Shown here one piece after another: positions 57,301 to 64,000 of a stretch of DNA of 64,000 bases. Numbering within the stretch: the first letter of the stretch is position 1; each line of letters begins with the position of its first letter. The DNA lies in contig JAVGWX010000013.1 in the NCBI GenBank assembly GCA_036924085.1, positions 52,434,404-52,498,403 on the forward strand, in the 5' to 3' direction. A program made the position numbers and the translations under genes. The notes beneath the pieces were generated by a model. The model was not told the origin of the DNA and ran no database searches. It saw only the letters and a list, made by a program, of their open reading frames with translations. This stretch comes from Ariolimax columbianus. Its lineage: Eukaryota; Mollusca; Gastropoda; Stylommatophora; Arionidae.

Positions 57301-60300
57301 TATATAATTATGTTTTTTGCCCATTGTAATCGATGAGGACCACTTTGTCAGCATTCACTGTTAACTGTTCTCATGAGTTCAAAGACGGCTAAAAAAGCCA
57401 ATATGAGCCTTGAATTGTCTGCTACACTTTGTACAGGGAAATAAGACACCTCCTTCCACCAGGGTTGAAGAAGGGATGATGTGAGTTGACCTGCGGACCG
57501 ATCGTCTCTGGATGGCCTCATCTATTCTTGATGCCTCATGTCGCTGAACACCCTCAGCAATAGTTCTGCGCCAGTCTGTGCGATTGGTGGCGTTCTTTCC
57601 CAGTCATCGTGGCTAATTCCACACTGGATCAGTGATCTCTTCAGTGTGTCCTTGTTCCTTTTCCGCTGCCCACCACTTGCTCTCTTGTGACAGTTGTTAA
57701 AGCATGCAAACTCCAGTGGTGCTTGTGTCACAATGAAATGGGCTACCCAAGAAGTGCTGGACAGATAATATTTAGAAATGGATGAAAAAAACTTTAAAAG
57801 TGAAAGGAACATTAGGTATGGACAGACAGAAGTGGATGCAAACAATTCAGAATAATCTAAGAGATGTTATGCCCTAGCAATATCCTAGGCTACGGGAAAG
57901 AAGAAGAACATTCTTTGTTTAGTTTTATTTTATTTTGGGGATTTGATTTGAAAGTTTCTCTTTTACTGTATGTAAATATGTAAGCCTCTCGAGTGATCTG
58001 CTGGAGTCCTTGTGTATGACAAGAATAAGAATAGCACCACTGCCTCAAAGAGAGCATGTCGTAAGAGTCGACTAACTGTGTGACATGGCATAACACCGGT
58101 CATGGTTAGAAGGTTTATTTAGAGCAGCATAGATGGCGTCTAACAGGCTGTGGGTCTACTTTGCTCTAGTCTATTAAGATGGACTCGCACCTCAGTTAAC
58201 CACCCTCCATAAGCACTTGTCCCAACACAGCGGAGTATTAAGCTGCTCGAGCTTAGCCCGCTAAGCAGGAAACCCTTCTCCCAGTTACATCCAGCTGATA
58301 CCAAAGCTGGGACCTGCACAGGGGCATCTGCCCCTGTAGAAGTACAGGTCGACTAAGACTAAGAAATATGTAAACAGCACAAGTACAAGTGTGCTGGCAA
58401 CTTGTGAGTAATAAATGAGTGCACGTACTAAAGAGCCTGTATTGACATAGAAGGATATCATATCAGTTTTATTATAGCATGATAACAAACAAGTGTGAAA
58501 TTTGTGTAATCTATATAACTGTAACGGTGGTGGTGGATTACTGATTATATTTGTTACTCTATCCATATAAGACTTCCTCAACGCAATCTGTATTATTTGC
58601 TGAGATTCACTACTACTTCATTCACACTTTGCGCTACTACTAATTATTTTACAGCACAACAACTACAAATACTACTACATTACAGTAAATAACCATAATA
58701 ACAGTACATCATTTGTAGGGAATCATTTTCTATCTTTACTTTGCTGGACTATAATTTTGTTATCCAGTGTAACACAGATGGAGTTTCAACAGGCTGATGA
58801 GGCACACAGGCTGACAGCTGTTGGAGTTCAGAGTGGGCTTGTCACTCTTAGCCTAGTTAATGTGATCTCTAATGGTAGGTCAGATTTTGTACACAATATT
58901 CTGGTTTCAGCTTAGAGAACGATCAGCAATATAAAAATTCAAAATGGTTCAGAAATTTAGTTTATGGTACTTATGCTTCTTTGATAAGTTATCAGGGTCA
59001 GGTCATCCCGTAACCGGTGAGGTCATTGAGGCACACATGTAGACATCCCCATACCATCCCTCTCTGTCAGTGGCCGCTGCCTGTACCTCCTATGGTCGGA
59101 GATTGATCCATTCTTATATGTTGTCCTCCCATTTCTTTTTAGGATGACCTCATCGTCGTCTGCCTTGCACCTTTTCGTGCAGCATCATATTTGCAAGACC
59201 ATTTGATCTCGATATGTACCCGTATCAAGCGAGTTTCCTTCCTCCTCTATCTGTTTCTTGATCTGTCTTGGGAATTCCAGAACAGAGACTATCTCATTCC
59301 ATAATGTATGACATATCCAATGCCATGGCCTCCTACGCATGTCACATTCCACTGATGTGTGTCCAGCCCTCTTCAGCAGCTCCACATTAGTGACCATTTA
59401 AACCACCTCAATCACTGAGCTTTGCACAGACACTTATTTATGAAAGTCTAATTTTGTTGTTGACTTTTTCTTGTTAGCCATGTTTCAGAATCGTACAACA
59501 GAACATGCTTTAAATTGAAGTTGAAGATTCTTAACTTCATTATGGACTTAATATTGTTAGGTTTTCCTAAGTTCATTAGTGCAATGAAAACTCCTTGTTC
59601 AGTAAATGGATTTCTTTATCCAAACAGTCTATTATGTTTATGTTGCTCATCATCACCAGTCCTGTAACCTGAAAGGTCATTGGGGACACCAATACTGCAG
59701 ATTGTTGGACCAGTTCCTGTCACTCCACTCGGTTTTGTGCTAGGATATTGTTCTAGCTATGGATCTTCCCATCTACTCTTTGATGTTGTCTTCCCATCTG
59801 TTGTTTTTTTTTTTGCCTCCGTCTCTAACGCTTCCCAGGCACAGTCCTATCTCTTAATGGTGTCCTGAACTGCCTTATTCATGACATGGTCTAGATAAAA
59901 AATGCGGAGAATTCAACCCAAACATCTCATCTCCAGCGCACAAAATATTTGCTCTAGTACCGCTGTCAGAGTCCAAGTTTTGCACACATAAAGATATACA
60001 GAAGTGACAAGTGCATACATTAAATTCAACTTGAATTTAAGTTTGATGCTTTTGTCCTTCCATAGCAGCCTCAGTTTGGTCAGAGCAGCCATGGGCATCG
60101 CTGTTCTTGCCTGAATCTTAGTTCTGGAACCTTCCTCATCCATCCGTGCTCCCAGGTATTTAAACTGTTTAACAGTTTGCAATGGTTTGCATTTGAAAGC
60201 AATCGGACTTGTGAAGTCCTCTGGGATGTTGACCATGATTTTACTCTGCACTAATTTTCATTCCAAACTTTTGAGCGACATTGTCAAGGTTTGAAATAAT

Positions 60301-61974
60301 ATGTTGCTACTGGTACCAAGATAAATTCAAGATGCCACATCAGTTCAGGGAGTGTCTCCTAACAACACATGATTGACATTAGGAGTATTGACTTGTAATC
60401 TTCATCTTTTCCTTATGGCTTCTTAGACCTAGTGACTGAAACCTGTCTTCCAGTATACTCAATTTACTAGCATCTGATTGTGGGTATGTGGTAGAAGAAC
60501 CAAGTCGTCAGCAAAGTTCAGGTCACAAAGTTATTTTGTCAAACGCCATTGTTGATGGTACATGTTGTTATCTTTATAGTCCAGTCATTAGGGAGCAGAA
60601 AGAGAAATGATGACAAGAGACACCCCTGTCACAGCAGGTCTTTGTCTCCAAAGGGCTGACCTTCATGCAAAACTTTACATGACATACCGTTTTATATAAA
60701 ACAAATTATGTTACGAACTTCAGGTGCACTCCATAGTGTGCAACTTACAGAGTGGCTCTCTGTCTAAGCTGTCAAATGCTTTTTCATTATCCATGAAGCC
60801 AATATATAGTGGAGAGTTCCATTCCATACTCTTCAACTATCATTTTCAGTCTAGCTATCTGGTGAGGTCAGGACCTCTTTTGTAGAAGGCCTACTTGTTC
60901 ATTCGTCAGTTGCTTGTCTGGGGCATCTTTTAGTTCCTCTAGTATGATCTTGTTGAATATTTTCTCAAGCACTGGTAACAACATTATCACTTTATGATTT
61001 GTACATTGCTGTAGATCTTCCTATATTGGTAACTTAATTACAGTCTTCCTTCTAGTCTGCTGGCATTACCTCTATGTCTCAAACCCTACCAAGTAATGTG
61101 TATAATATTTGTGTGGACGTGTCCGTATATGCCTTTATCACCTCTCCTGTGATATCATCTGGCCTTATCATCTCTCAGAATCATAGTGGCCTTCCTGACT
61201 TTTTCTGTTTGGTTTCCCACAATTAACTTGAAATCCTGAGTCCACCGATTGTATGTCAGGAAATCCAATGGAGCTGATCTATTGAAAAGTACACTGAAAT
61301 GTTCAGTATATCTCACTAGTAGAATCAGTAGCAGGTAGGTACACTGTTAATGGAGAAAGAGAATATCATTAAATATATAGCCATAATGCATCAATGAAGC
61401 CCATGATAATGCTAAATCAGAATTATACCAATACTTAAACCAATAATGCCAATACTTACAAAGAAAAAATGTCACGCCTTACAAAACATAAAATAATAGT
61501 GTAGCTACTCAGCAATGAAAGAAATTATATGTTGCATTCATTGTAACAAGCCATTTTCAAAAATGTATATTTTAAAAGTGTTTAATTCAAGAACCTTTAA
61601 ATCAAGCAATAATTGTAAATTATCGGCATGGAATATATAAACTTTCAGCTTTCACATCAGATCAGAGACGTAGATAAAACAGTTCAGAAATAGTTTGTGT
61701 GAGGCAATTTGTACTGAAGTAAAATATACATTTTGTGGATTATAGTAGACTTTTCTGCTGTTATTTTTGACATCTCTCATGTAATGCTGCTGCCTGTGTT
61801 GACTACATATTTGGACTCTCAGAGTGCAGTTCATCTTAATTGAAACCTGGTTTTATTATGTGTTTACAGAGATTCAGCAAACATGGACTACAGAATTAGA
61901 TAGTCCAATCACCAGTCTCAGACTGTTTACACAGCACACAGCTGTTCCTTGCCCAAAGTTTTTGTATGAACAGG
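39165..61974 (+). CDS. KPTN: KPTN (kaptin), KICSTOR subunit, 5' part of gene
   Basis: Eight coding exons, given separately, join in frame to 844 bp, or 281 residues plus one base. Human kaptin has 436, so about the last third lies beyond the window. Family knowledge: kaptin is a beta-propeller-like protein, first described as actin-associated. In the KICSTOR complex (with ITFG2, KICS2 and SZT2) it holds GATOR1 at the lysosome to restrain mTORC1 when amino acids are scarce. Seen here: FCGLRSQSNIYGLSK matches the human FTRFSSQSNVYGL block; then EIVSVDV, MNIYFLP, LDFIPFKL, ICLLLGGSDNKIHVY, and AHRLTAVGVQSGLVTL follow the human order. The start at 39165 (CCATGA context) places the conserved block at residue 13. 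Introns hold many mobile elements. The next exon was not found before 64000. Confidence 0.95.
39533..39575 (-). mobile_element. Tc1-like fragment
   Basis: About 43 bp (GGTTCATATACTACTTGG, then TTGATGGTTAGCTACTGC) are nearly identical to part of the Tc1-like relic at 48690-49005. It ends where the palindrome at 39575 begins. Confidence 0.75.
39575..39653. repeat. perfect 39-bp palindrome with 1-base loop
   Basis: The arm 39575-39613 starts TGCAAAATGAGACCAG and ends ACATTTT. A single A (39614) and the exact reverse complement (39615-39653) follow. I found no mismatch. It lies in KPTN intron 1, about 175 bp after exon 1. Confidence 0.95.
39733..39855. repeat. tandem duplication of about 62 bp
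   Basis: GACAGCAGGCATGATGTTGA and CCCATTGTGTGCCGTTGGTC each occur twice in the same order, with a short insertion (ATAT) in the second copy. Confidence 0.9.
40138..40375 (+). mobile_element. possible tRNA-derived SINE
   Basis: TCCGCCTCGGGTGCCGGAG followed by TCGTGTGTTTGAATCAC resembles the anticodon-to-T-arm half of a tRNA-derived SINE head, with a B-box-like GTTTGAATC. The A box is not clear. It lies in KPTN intron 1. Confidence 0.5.
40385..40570 (+). mobile_element. family E LINE 3' end
   Basis: It shares TTAAGATGGACTCGCAC with 58105-58225, and CAGACTCTGTAGAGTCTTCT plus AACCAATATAAAGACGTTAA with the reverse of 46575-46640 and 56055-56225. It finishes in a short TTAAG repeat tail. Confidence 0.7.
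40790..40935 (-). mobile_element. RTE-type LINE 3' end fragment
   Basis: Plus-strand ACAGTCCCGTAACCTAGAAG and GGCCGTCAGGCCCC correspond to the final codons and stop of RTE copies ending at 50228, 58993 and 59655 (CCCGTAACC ... AGGTCATTGG). Confidence 0.6.
40935..42055. other. unassigned intronic stretch
   Basis: KPTN intron 1. A few short open frames, one with a Phe-rich run at 41280-41330, show no recognisable domain. Confidence 0.5.
42059..42275 (+). mobile_element. tRNA-derived SINE, copy 2
   Basis: The pol III A-box-like sequence GCATGGGCTAGTGG and the B box GGGTTCGCTCC are both present. The body matches copy 1 at 22812 (CACCAGCCGTTACCC, TAAAATGCATGCC, GTGCAACGCAT). It lies in KPTN intron 1, in the same orientation as the gene. 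Confidence 0.85.
42567..42646 (+). CDS. KPTN: KPTN exon 2
   Basis: 80 bp, acceptor TATCAG, donor GTGGAA. It completes a Gly codon and encodes ETEIVSVDVICPDVKHSTVL, then AISYLK; compare human AEIVSIDTF and VVGITFIK. Confidence 0.92.
42840..43700 (-). mobile_element. LINE relic, RT 3' half
   Basis: Minus-strand fragments include VCFHKVSITNILR near 43680, FTVWG-type and EIKIELAGTQYST-type pieces, and GQDQRGKRKEATKTH near 43010, which match the order of an RTE-type RT C terminus. Stops are very frequent. Confidence 0.6.
43700..44010 (-). mobile_element. LINE relic, second RT tail
   Basis: The minus strand reads TTTQRSQLQVRKMRYLRKVV, QVARRDKVHNQTI and WYDIKIQSLENSN, then YERRLAPLM. This is the end of an RTE-type ORF. 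A roughly 55-bp internal duplication (TTATTGAAACTTTGCTCTTT at 43702 and 43764) is visible. It is separate from the relic just below it, because the same protein region is represented twice. Confidence 0.72.
44075..44320 (-). mobile_element. tRNA-derived SINE, second family
   Basis: On the minus strand GCGCGTTAGCTCAGTTCTG (about 44315) is a clear A box and CTCGATTCGAATCGTG (about 44275) a clear B box. The body that follows contains CAACCCAGCTGTAAACC. It differs from the SINE at 22812 and 42059. Only one copy was seen. Confidence 0.8.
44625..45310 (+). mobile_element. LINE relic, RT C-terminal part
   Basis: The plus strand gives NLNKLFFDDQALLVISKNN (FxDD catalytic motif), VTNFRYLGNIILADGKGNT, then MKCLRRMNRATRMYRI and KRQHTKWFGHLSWKIPDS in other frames. 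Decayed. It stops where the mariner-derived element begins. Confidence 0.75.
45311..45710 (+). mobile_element. mariner-derived fold-back element, copy 2
   Basis: It begins ACGAGGTGTGTTC and encodes a mariner-like N-terminal region: DQPAVIQFLTAECSQPVDIL, HGDKSVSKTTVKKW and MFKEGRELT. At the 17-bp arm (45639-45655) the sequence switches to an inverted loop (QQYTPDLFSEDLSL), and a partial second arm follows at 45694-45703. The catalytic domain is absent. Confidence 0.78.
45860..46565 (-). mobile_element. LINE relic, endonuclease-RT linker and RT start
   Basis: The minus strand reads KRLEKNTRENQKSFYRTFIN, CTLVKDKEGALSISQSSQI, NITLKLKEALEK, then DKAHDGIITLEMVKYMGTAC. These match the linker and fingers (KAPGHDGITPEMIKYMG) of LINE polymerases. 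It is cut at 45860. Confidence 0.72.
46575..46985 (-). mobile_element. family E LINE, C-terminal end and 3' UTR
   Basis: The minus strand encodes TTRIRGDLIQVYKMIRGIDK, TRGHSYKLIKERSRLDIRKY and FFSQRVVSAWNALPGEVVEA, then a stop. This is the familiar C terminus of CR1/Jockey-like LINEs. The 3' UTR ends in a TTAAG-type tandem tail at 46575-46600. The protein part is open for about 100 codons, so this fragment is young. Confidence 0.82.
46985..48610 (+). mobile_element. family A LINE, 5'-truncated
   Basis: It starts inside the RT at [15 protein letters not shown]. It runs through [20 protein letters not shown], RNase H ([12 protein letters not shown], where the catalytic D of TDGS is [13 protein letters not shown]) and the Cys tail TCGTGKMTA...LLQNCP. 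It ends TACGAAGAAGAAGAAG at about 48610. Frameshifts and stops occur near 47728 and 48165. It is very similar to the copies at 10685 and 32650. It lies in KPTN intron 2. Confidence 0.88.
48690..49005 (-). pseudogene. Tc1-like transposase relic, 3' part
   Basis: The minus strand gives YWSAYSPDLNPIEHLWDVLA, the third catalytic region of Tc1-like transposases, followed by frameshifted remains of the C terminus. It faces another Tc1 3' end at 49015. Confidence 0.8.
49015..49300 (+). pseudogene. Tc1-like transposase relic, 3' part, opposite strand
   Basis: The plus strand reads QQAIPQHTIRRLISSERYRC, then LACINACGDHTCY, the typical C terminus of Tc1-like transposases. It sits head to head with the minus-strand copy just upstream. 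Confidence 0.82.
49300..49430 (-). mobile_element. SINE 3' half (family of 22812 and 42059)
   Basis: On the plus strand, CCGACTTTGGCATGCAT and TGCACTTGTCGGCCCAGTGC are the reverse of the body of the tRNA-derived SINE. The tRNA-like head is missing. Confidence 0.75.
49560..49600. repeat. (TGTGT)n-type pentanucleotide repeat
   Basis: Repeated TTGTG units in two blocks, with one TCTT interruption. Confidence 0.85.
49730..49838 (+). CDS. KPTN: KPTN exon 3
   Basis: 109 bp entering in phase 0, acceptor GTTGAAAG, donor GTAAGA. It encodes EEKSPSAYMNIYFLPGRESE and YQNIMDAIA, matching human KGSPFLNIYCDYEPGSE and LDSIAQS. Confidence 0.93.
50215..51830 (-). mobile_element. RTE-like LINE relic, RT to 3' end
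   Basis: In minus-strand order: KMLKKGKAVGVDNILAELLQ (about 51700), IIAKEQAGFRAGRSTTEQIL (about 51410), IYHVFIDVKRAFKRVWHAAL (about 51310), GVRQGCILSPTLFNVFLKRI (about 51120), FADGID at the catalytic position where FADDID is expected (about 51000), SLVLSVFLYACETWTI (about 50670) and CFRRLLNVTYKDRVTNVEIQ. Palm A also reads FKRVW where FDRVW is usual. Both catalytic losses are visible in the DNA. Confidence 0.85.
51815..52512 (+). mobile_element. family B LINE: RNase H end and C-terminal tail
   Basis: The plus strand reads VILTDLRSILQAISNPM and LILRWIPGHCRILEYKMTEE, the last two blocks of RNase H (catalytic D of LTD; D of EEADxL replaced here). Then RATIKKQRHS, KVQYHRMCLRDTITCDAEHP and MLENLWGTSKDLKHS follow. 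It ends ASIDQRS near 52512. It lies in KPTN intron 3. Confidence 0.82.
53075..53137 (+). repeat. S2 repeat, partial inverted copy e
   Basis: GGATGTGTCAGGTCGAAAG and TAAACTACAACACAACAT match the 5' part of S2 in the opposite direction from copy d, only about 75 bp away. Confidence 0.65.
53210..53352 (-). repeat. S2 short interspersed repeat, copy d
   Basis: All S2 landmarks are present: CTGCTACCAAGCCCTGAAAA, GTAGTTTACAGCTTGACTC, TTTTGGTCCGACACA. The TTC-rich tail lies at 53205-53218 on the plus strand. It lies in KPTN intron 3, about 200 bp before exon 4. Confidence 0.77.
53559..53616 (+). CDS. KPTN: KPTN exon 4
   Basis: 58 bp, the smallest exon found, acceptor CCATTAG, donor GTAAGT. It encodes SQIQYLSLDFIPFKLMHH; compare human NLELQFTPFQLCHAEV. 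Confidence 0.92.
54227..54296 (+). CDS. KPTN: KPTN exon 5
   Basis: 70 bp, acceptor TTCACAG, donor GTTAGT. It encodes QDGQKEICLLLGGSDNKIHV and YRQ, matching human ETVFLLSGNDPAIHLYKE. Confidence 0.93.
54490..54595. repeat. imperfect tandem repeat of GAGCAGTTATTAAAAGTTT
   Basis: Four spaced copies of (G/A)GCAGTTAT(T/G)A, followed by AAGTTT-like sequence, in KPTN intron 5. Confidence 0.8.
54893..55400 (+). mobile_element. RTE-type LINE relics
   Basis: At 55060-55400 the plus strand gives KIGRQILEQVKSF, QEENRNSQ/RKRIGIAKSVFTNMSH (two frames), TLTSKQVTHKLKI and SLYGVETXTVDKRLENRI (X is a stop). A short piece at 54893-54920 (TGTCCTTTGTCGAACATTGC) matches the LINE 3' tail found at 8697, on the opposite strand. 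In KPTN intron 5. Confidence 0.68.
55519..55906 (+). mobile_element. mariner-derived fold-back element, copy 3
   Basis: It begins ACGAGGCGTGTTC and follows the same 5' mariner-like region. At the 17-bp arm (55835-55851) the loop runs in the coding direction (NDLPRINQANIIA). The inverted arm GTTAACTACGTCCTTC closes it at 55891-55906. Copies 1 and 2 have this loop reversed. Confidence 0.78.
56055..56290 (-). mobile_element. family E LINE 3' end, tandemly duplicated
   Basis: A roughly 90-bp segment (TTATTATACTGATTTAGAAG ... CCACTCCATCGATACTAAAA) occurs twice in a row. It matches the 3' UTR at 46575-46640. The minus strand then reads IEAGSVNAFINRLDD, as in family E, and joins an RTE-type relic. 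Confidence 0.75.
56290..56955 (-). mobile_element. RTE-type LINE relic, RT C-terminal half
   Basis: The minus strand reads LCKDFGLTISLNETNVLGPE, LNINNYELAAVHQFTYL, QKLTIKTKTTVYNACVVSTL and LYGGKTWATYAEQEHMPNTF, then LHLQHL. Frames shift twice. It ends just before KPTN exon 6. Confidence 0.8.
57033..57112 (+). CDS. KPTN: KPTN exon 6
   Basis: 80 bp, acceptor with a T-rich tract and CACCAG, donor GTAAAT. It encodes SKEGLFFYKELDAVDKYFPE and FANIDG; compare human NEGLHQFEEQPVENLFPEL. A longer open frame upstream (from 56643) is intronic and was not included. Confidence 0.93.
57113..57515. other. unassigned intronic stretch
   Basis: KPTN intron 6 after exon 6. No feature was recognised. Confidence 0.5.
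57515..57735 (-). mobile_element. RTE-type LINE 3' fragment
   Basis: The minus strand reads GGQRKRNKDTLKRSLIQCGI and SHDDWERTPPIAQTGAELL, matching the (K)RFKDTLK-SLK-C-I tail of RTE LINEs. Confidence 0.7.
57735..57890 (+). mobile_element. LINE 3' tail fragment
   Basis: The plus strand gives KGTLGMDRQKWMQTIQNNLR and DVMP, like the GRP-RW--TI---L tail of LINE ORFs, followed by GAAAGAAGAAGAAC. Confidence 0.5.
58105..58225 (+). mobile_element. family E LINE 3' UTR fragment
   Basis: It shares GAGCAGCATAGATGGCGTCT and TTAAGATGGACTCGCACCTC with the fragment at 40385-40570. Confidence 0.6.
58225..58767. other. unassigned intronic stretch
   Basis: KPTN intron 6. It contains a TAC/ACA-rich low-complexity part at about 58605-58720 just upstream of exon 7. 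Confidence 0.5.
58768..58874 (+). CDS. KPTN: KPTN exon 7
   Basis: 107 bp, acceptor TATCCAG, donor GTAGGT. It encodes FQQADEAHRLTAVGVQSGLV and TLSLVNV. The acceptor at 58766-58767 keeps the frame (codon TG-T across the junction). The next AG, ten bases on, would give TG-A, a stop. Confidence 0.92.
58985..59635 (-). mobile_element. RTE-type LINE 3' end, copy 1
   Basis: The minus strand reads ELLKRAGHTSVECDMRRRPW and HWICHTLWNEIVSVLEF, the RTE tail, and ends with the CCCGTAACC/AGGTCATTG terminus at 58993. It lies next to a second, longer copy of the same group. Confidence 0.75.
59640..61350 (-). mobile_element. RTE-type LINE relic, RT to 3' end
   Basis: In minus-strand order, decayed RT (61300-60300) is followed by IMVNIPEDFTSPIAFKC, VKQFKYLGARMDEEGSRTK, LLWKDKSIKLKFKLNLMYAL and VTSVYLYVCKTWTLTAVLEQ (60250-59915). 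The tail has NNRWEDNIKE (about 59810) and ends at the terminus near 59650. It is related to the plus-strand relic at 13530-14100. In KPTN intron 7. Confidence 0.82.
61870..61974 (+). CDS. KPTN: KPTN exon 8
   Basis: 105 bp, acceptor TTTACAG, donor GTAAAT. It encodes IQQTWTTELDSPITSLRLFT and PKFLYEQ; compare human LQMWSVLQDGPISRVIVFS. It ends in phase 1, so at least one more exon must follow outside the window. Confidence 0.92.
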
Positions 61975-63180
61975 GTAAATATTATAATAATCTTGAAGCT
62001 GCATTTAGAGGCATCAACACATTGACCTATATTTTGCTTGTTCAAAGTCTATGATGTAAGAAGAATAATTTGATAATCTGCATAACTTTCTTAAGCAGCC
62101 AGTTTTCAGGTTGTTTATAGTTAACAAAGAGGCAAATAACTTCATGCTACAGATGCCACACTTGCCAAGTACTCAAGAGTACAATTTATGGGCAATAGAA
62201 AAAAAAGAAGTTTAAATATACATAGTATAAAATATGAAGAGAGGTCACGAAAAAACTTAATTCAGAGAAAAGGAAGTGAATAAGATGTTTTTGATTTAGT
62301 GAAGTCACTGATATTCAGAATGATTACTGCAAGTTTTATTTTTGTTCTTGTCCGTTTTCAACATTTGAGGTTTGAAGATTCTTTAAATTAGATATGATTT
62401 TTCTATCACTTCATTGGTCTTCTTCGTCACATTCATCCAACCATCTTTTCAAATGCTTTTATTAATTTTTTTTTATTCATGAATGTTTCTTTACACTCGG
62501 AAATTTATATAAAAATTGATTTATTGTTTCATGGACCACACCAACTTCTGCAGGGTTTGGGATATCAGATTTTGGTAGTACATCTGGTGTAGGAGCGGTG
62601 ATGCTCTTTTCAGCTCAGCTCATTCATCTTTGGTCTAAGTATATTGTCCAACTCTCACTCACCTGTGGCTCCTCACAGCTGTCAACATTTGATAGCAGGG
62701 CAATGACTTTGACAGGCCGACTAAACTTGAAGAAGGTAGCTGAATGGTTATTAATCCTCTGTGGATCAGTGTCTACCCATGAATGTGAAGGATGGATTTG
62801 ATAGTGCATGTAAAAGACCACAATCTTCTTGACTTGTCTTGCCACTGGTTTCAGGTGAACTCAATCGATAGAGTGAGGTCGATGAACTGTAAAACTAGTC
62901 CTCACTTTGAACCTAATCACAGCACAAGTAACCTATTCATCTACTAACCAAAAGACAAGTTCTGTGACAATGGAAGAGCAATGAAGTGACAAATGTGGGT
63001 ATGCAGGTAGTTATAGTCACATACCTACACACAGGCAAAATGGTTGACTTCCACTGATAAAAGCAGCAGTTTGGATTTGTCAAGCCTCTGAGCACTGCCC
63101 TCTTCAGGAAAGCACTGCACACCTCCATGGCACAAGGAAGAGACTGTAAAAGGTGCCATAAAATTGTCTGCCCCACCATT
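61975..63180. other. unassigned KPTN intron 8 sequence
   Basis: I searched it for the next KPTN exon (human VLVASMLEPAVVYRDL region) and found none. No repeat family was recognised. Confidence 0.5.
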
Positions 63181-63610
63181 ACCTAACCAGCTTACCTCAG
63201 TGGTTACTCTACTTCAGTGGACAACACATAAGAAAAAAGAAATAGAAAGGGCAGATTTGTCCCCCTAAAGCTAGACACATGGAAGATGTGCACTCTACTA
63301 GACAGAGACTCTAATACCACAAACAGACCTTAGGGGCAATTTGCCCTGATTGGGAGAGAACTGACCAGATACAACATTGACATAACAACATTGTTGACAA
63401 GTTAGCAGGGCCCACAAAGGAATAAATGACTGATCCATTACGGTCATCATGATACTCCTGTTCTAAAGAAAAAAATATGCCACAATCAGACTGTGAACAA
63501 ACCAAGATGACGTCAAGGATACATTCTACCAAGAACTGCATGTAGTTGCTAAAGCTGATAAGATTTTCATTCTGGACAACTTTAATTCAAAATTAAGCTT
63601 AGATAATATT
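63180..63610 (+). mobile_element. LINE endonuclease-domain relic
   Basis: The plus strand reads MCTLLDRDSNTTN, GREXTRYNIDITTL-like pieces and finally DDVKDTFYQELHVVAKADK, then IFILDNFNSKL, where the catalytic GDFN motif has become DNFN. It is a decayed RTE-type APE domain. Confidence 0.7.
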
Positions 63611-63639
63611 TCCTTGGGTGGAATCATTTAAAAATACAG

Positions 63640-64000
63640 AGTAAAGTCAAGCAGAAAGAGAAATGGCAACAAGAGACACCCCTGTCACACACAGGTCTTT
63701 GCCTCAAAGGGCTCAGATCGCAGGATTTATATGCAGAAGTCTACATGGCATACCATTGTATAATTTTGTTAATATGTTACAAACTCCAGGTGCACTTCAT
63801 AGTGCCTGTGCAACTTACAGAGTGACTCTCTGTCTAAGCTGTCAAATGCTTTTTCATAATGCAATGGACTTCTTCTCCTCCAGACTTGCACATAGCTTGA
63901 CCTTCTTGTCACAACACAGTTGTTCTACTTCCTACCCTCAACAGGACCTGCTTGATGCACCTTTTCTCAAAACATTGGCACCTGACTATGTCATTATCAG
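63640..64000 (-). mobile_element. RTE-type LINE fragment, RT region
   Basis: About 200 bp (AGAGACACCCCTGTCACA, CAGGTGCACTTCATAGTG, GAGTGACTCTCTGTCTAAGC) match 60595-60800 in the same orientation. It is therefore another copy of the same RT segment, cut by the window end. Confidence 0.75.

Noticed and set aside
62540..62820. Candidate next exon of KPTN
   Set aside because: An AG acceptor and open frame exist at 62555, but the translation does not resemble kaptin after residue 281.

Overview
The window is eukaryotic (animal) nuclear DNA: AT-rich, intron-bearing and crowded with decayed retroelements, with no prokaryotic gene organisation. It most likely comes from a mollusc, probably a gastropod. 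The main pointer is a broken GPCR exon (4545-4844, minus) whose first transmembrane helix and first loop read like gastropod chemosensory receptors; the mix of RTE-type LINEs, RNase H-bearing LINEs and tRNA-derived SINEs also fits. The species is not established.

Two conserved host genes were rebuilt exon by exon. PNO1 (KH-domain factor of 40S ribosome assembly) lies on the minus strand from 35370 to 20029. It has seven coding exons, every junction is GT-AG and in phase, and together they give a complete 237-residue protein. KPTN (kaptin, a KICSTOR subunit) lies on the plus strand from 39165. Eight coding exons give the first 281 residues, and the rest lies beyond the window. The two genes are divergent, with about 3.8 kb between start codons, and that gap is itself filled with LINE debris. 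The KPTN exons are 58-235 bp, separated by introns of about 0.6 to 7 kb.

Layout. 1-7 kb: LINE relics, a 27-bp minisatellite that runs into the GPCR exon, a 40-bp minisatellite that starts inside a LINE reverse-transcriptase relic, and a CTA-rich array. 7-20 kb: a mariner-derived fold-back element, RTE relics, one long RNase H LINE (family A), a related LINE with ORF1, endonuclease and RT (family C), and a mariner transposase relic. 20-35.4 kb: PNO1 with LINE-, SINE- and hairpin-bearing introns. 35.6-39 kb: intergenic LINE relics, a (TA)n tract and homopolymer runs. 39-62 kb: KPTN with introns full of LINE, SINE, Tc1 and mariner pieces. 62-64 kb: further LINE endonuclease and RT debris.

Family letters (A, B, C, E, S2) are local labels used only here. 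Nearly every mobile-element copy is broken by stops, frameshifts or deletions. The least ordinary items are the mariner-derived element whose internal loop lies in opposite orientations in different copies, the two minisatellites that seem to have grown out of coding sequence, a short non-coding repeat (S2) with a GAA-rich tail, and two long hairpins inside introns of the host genes.
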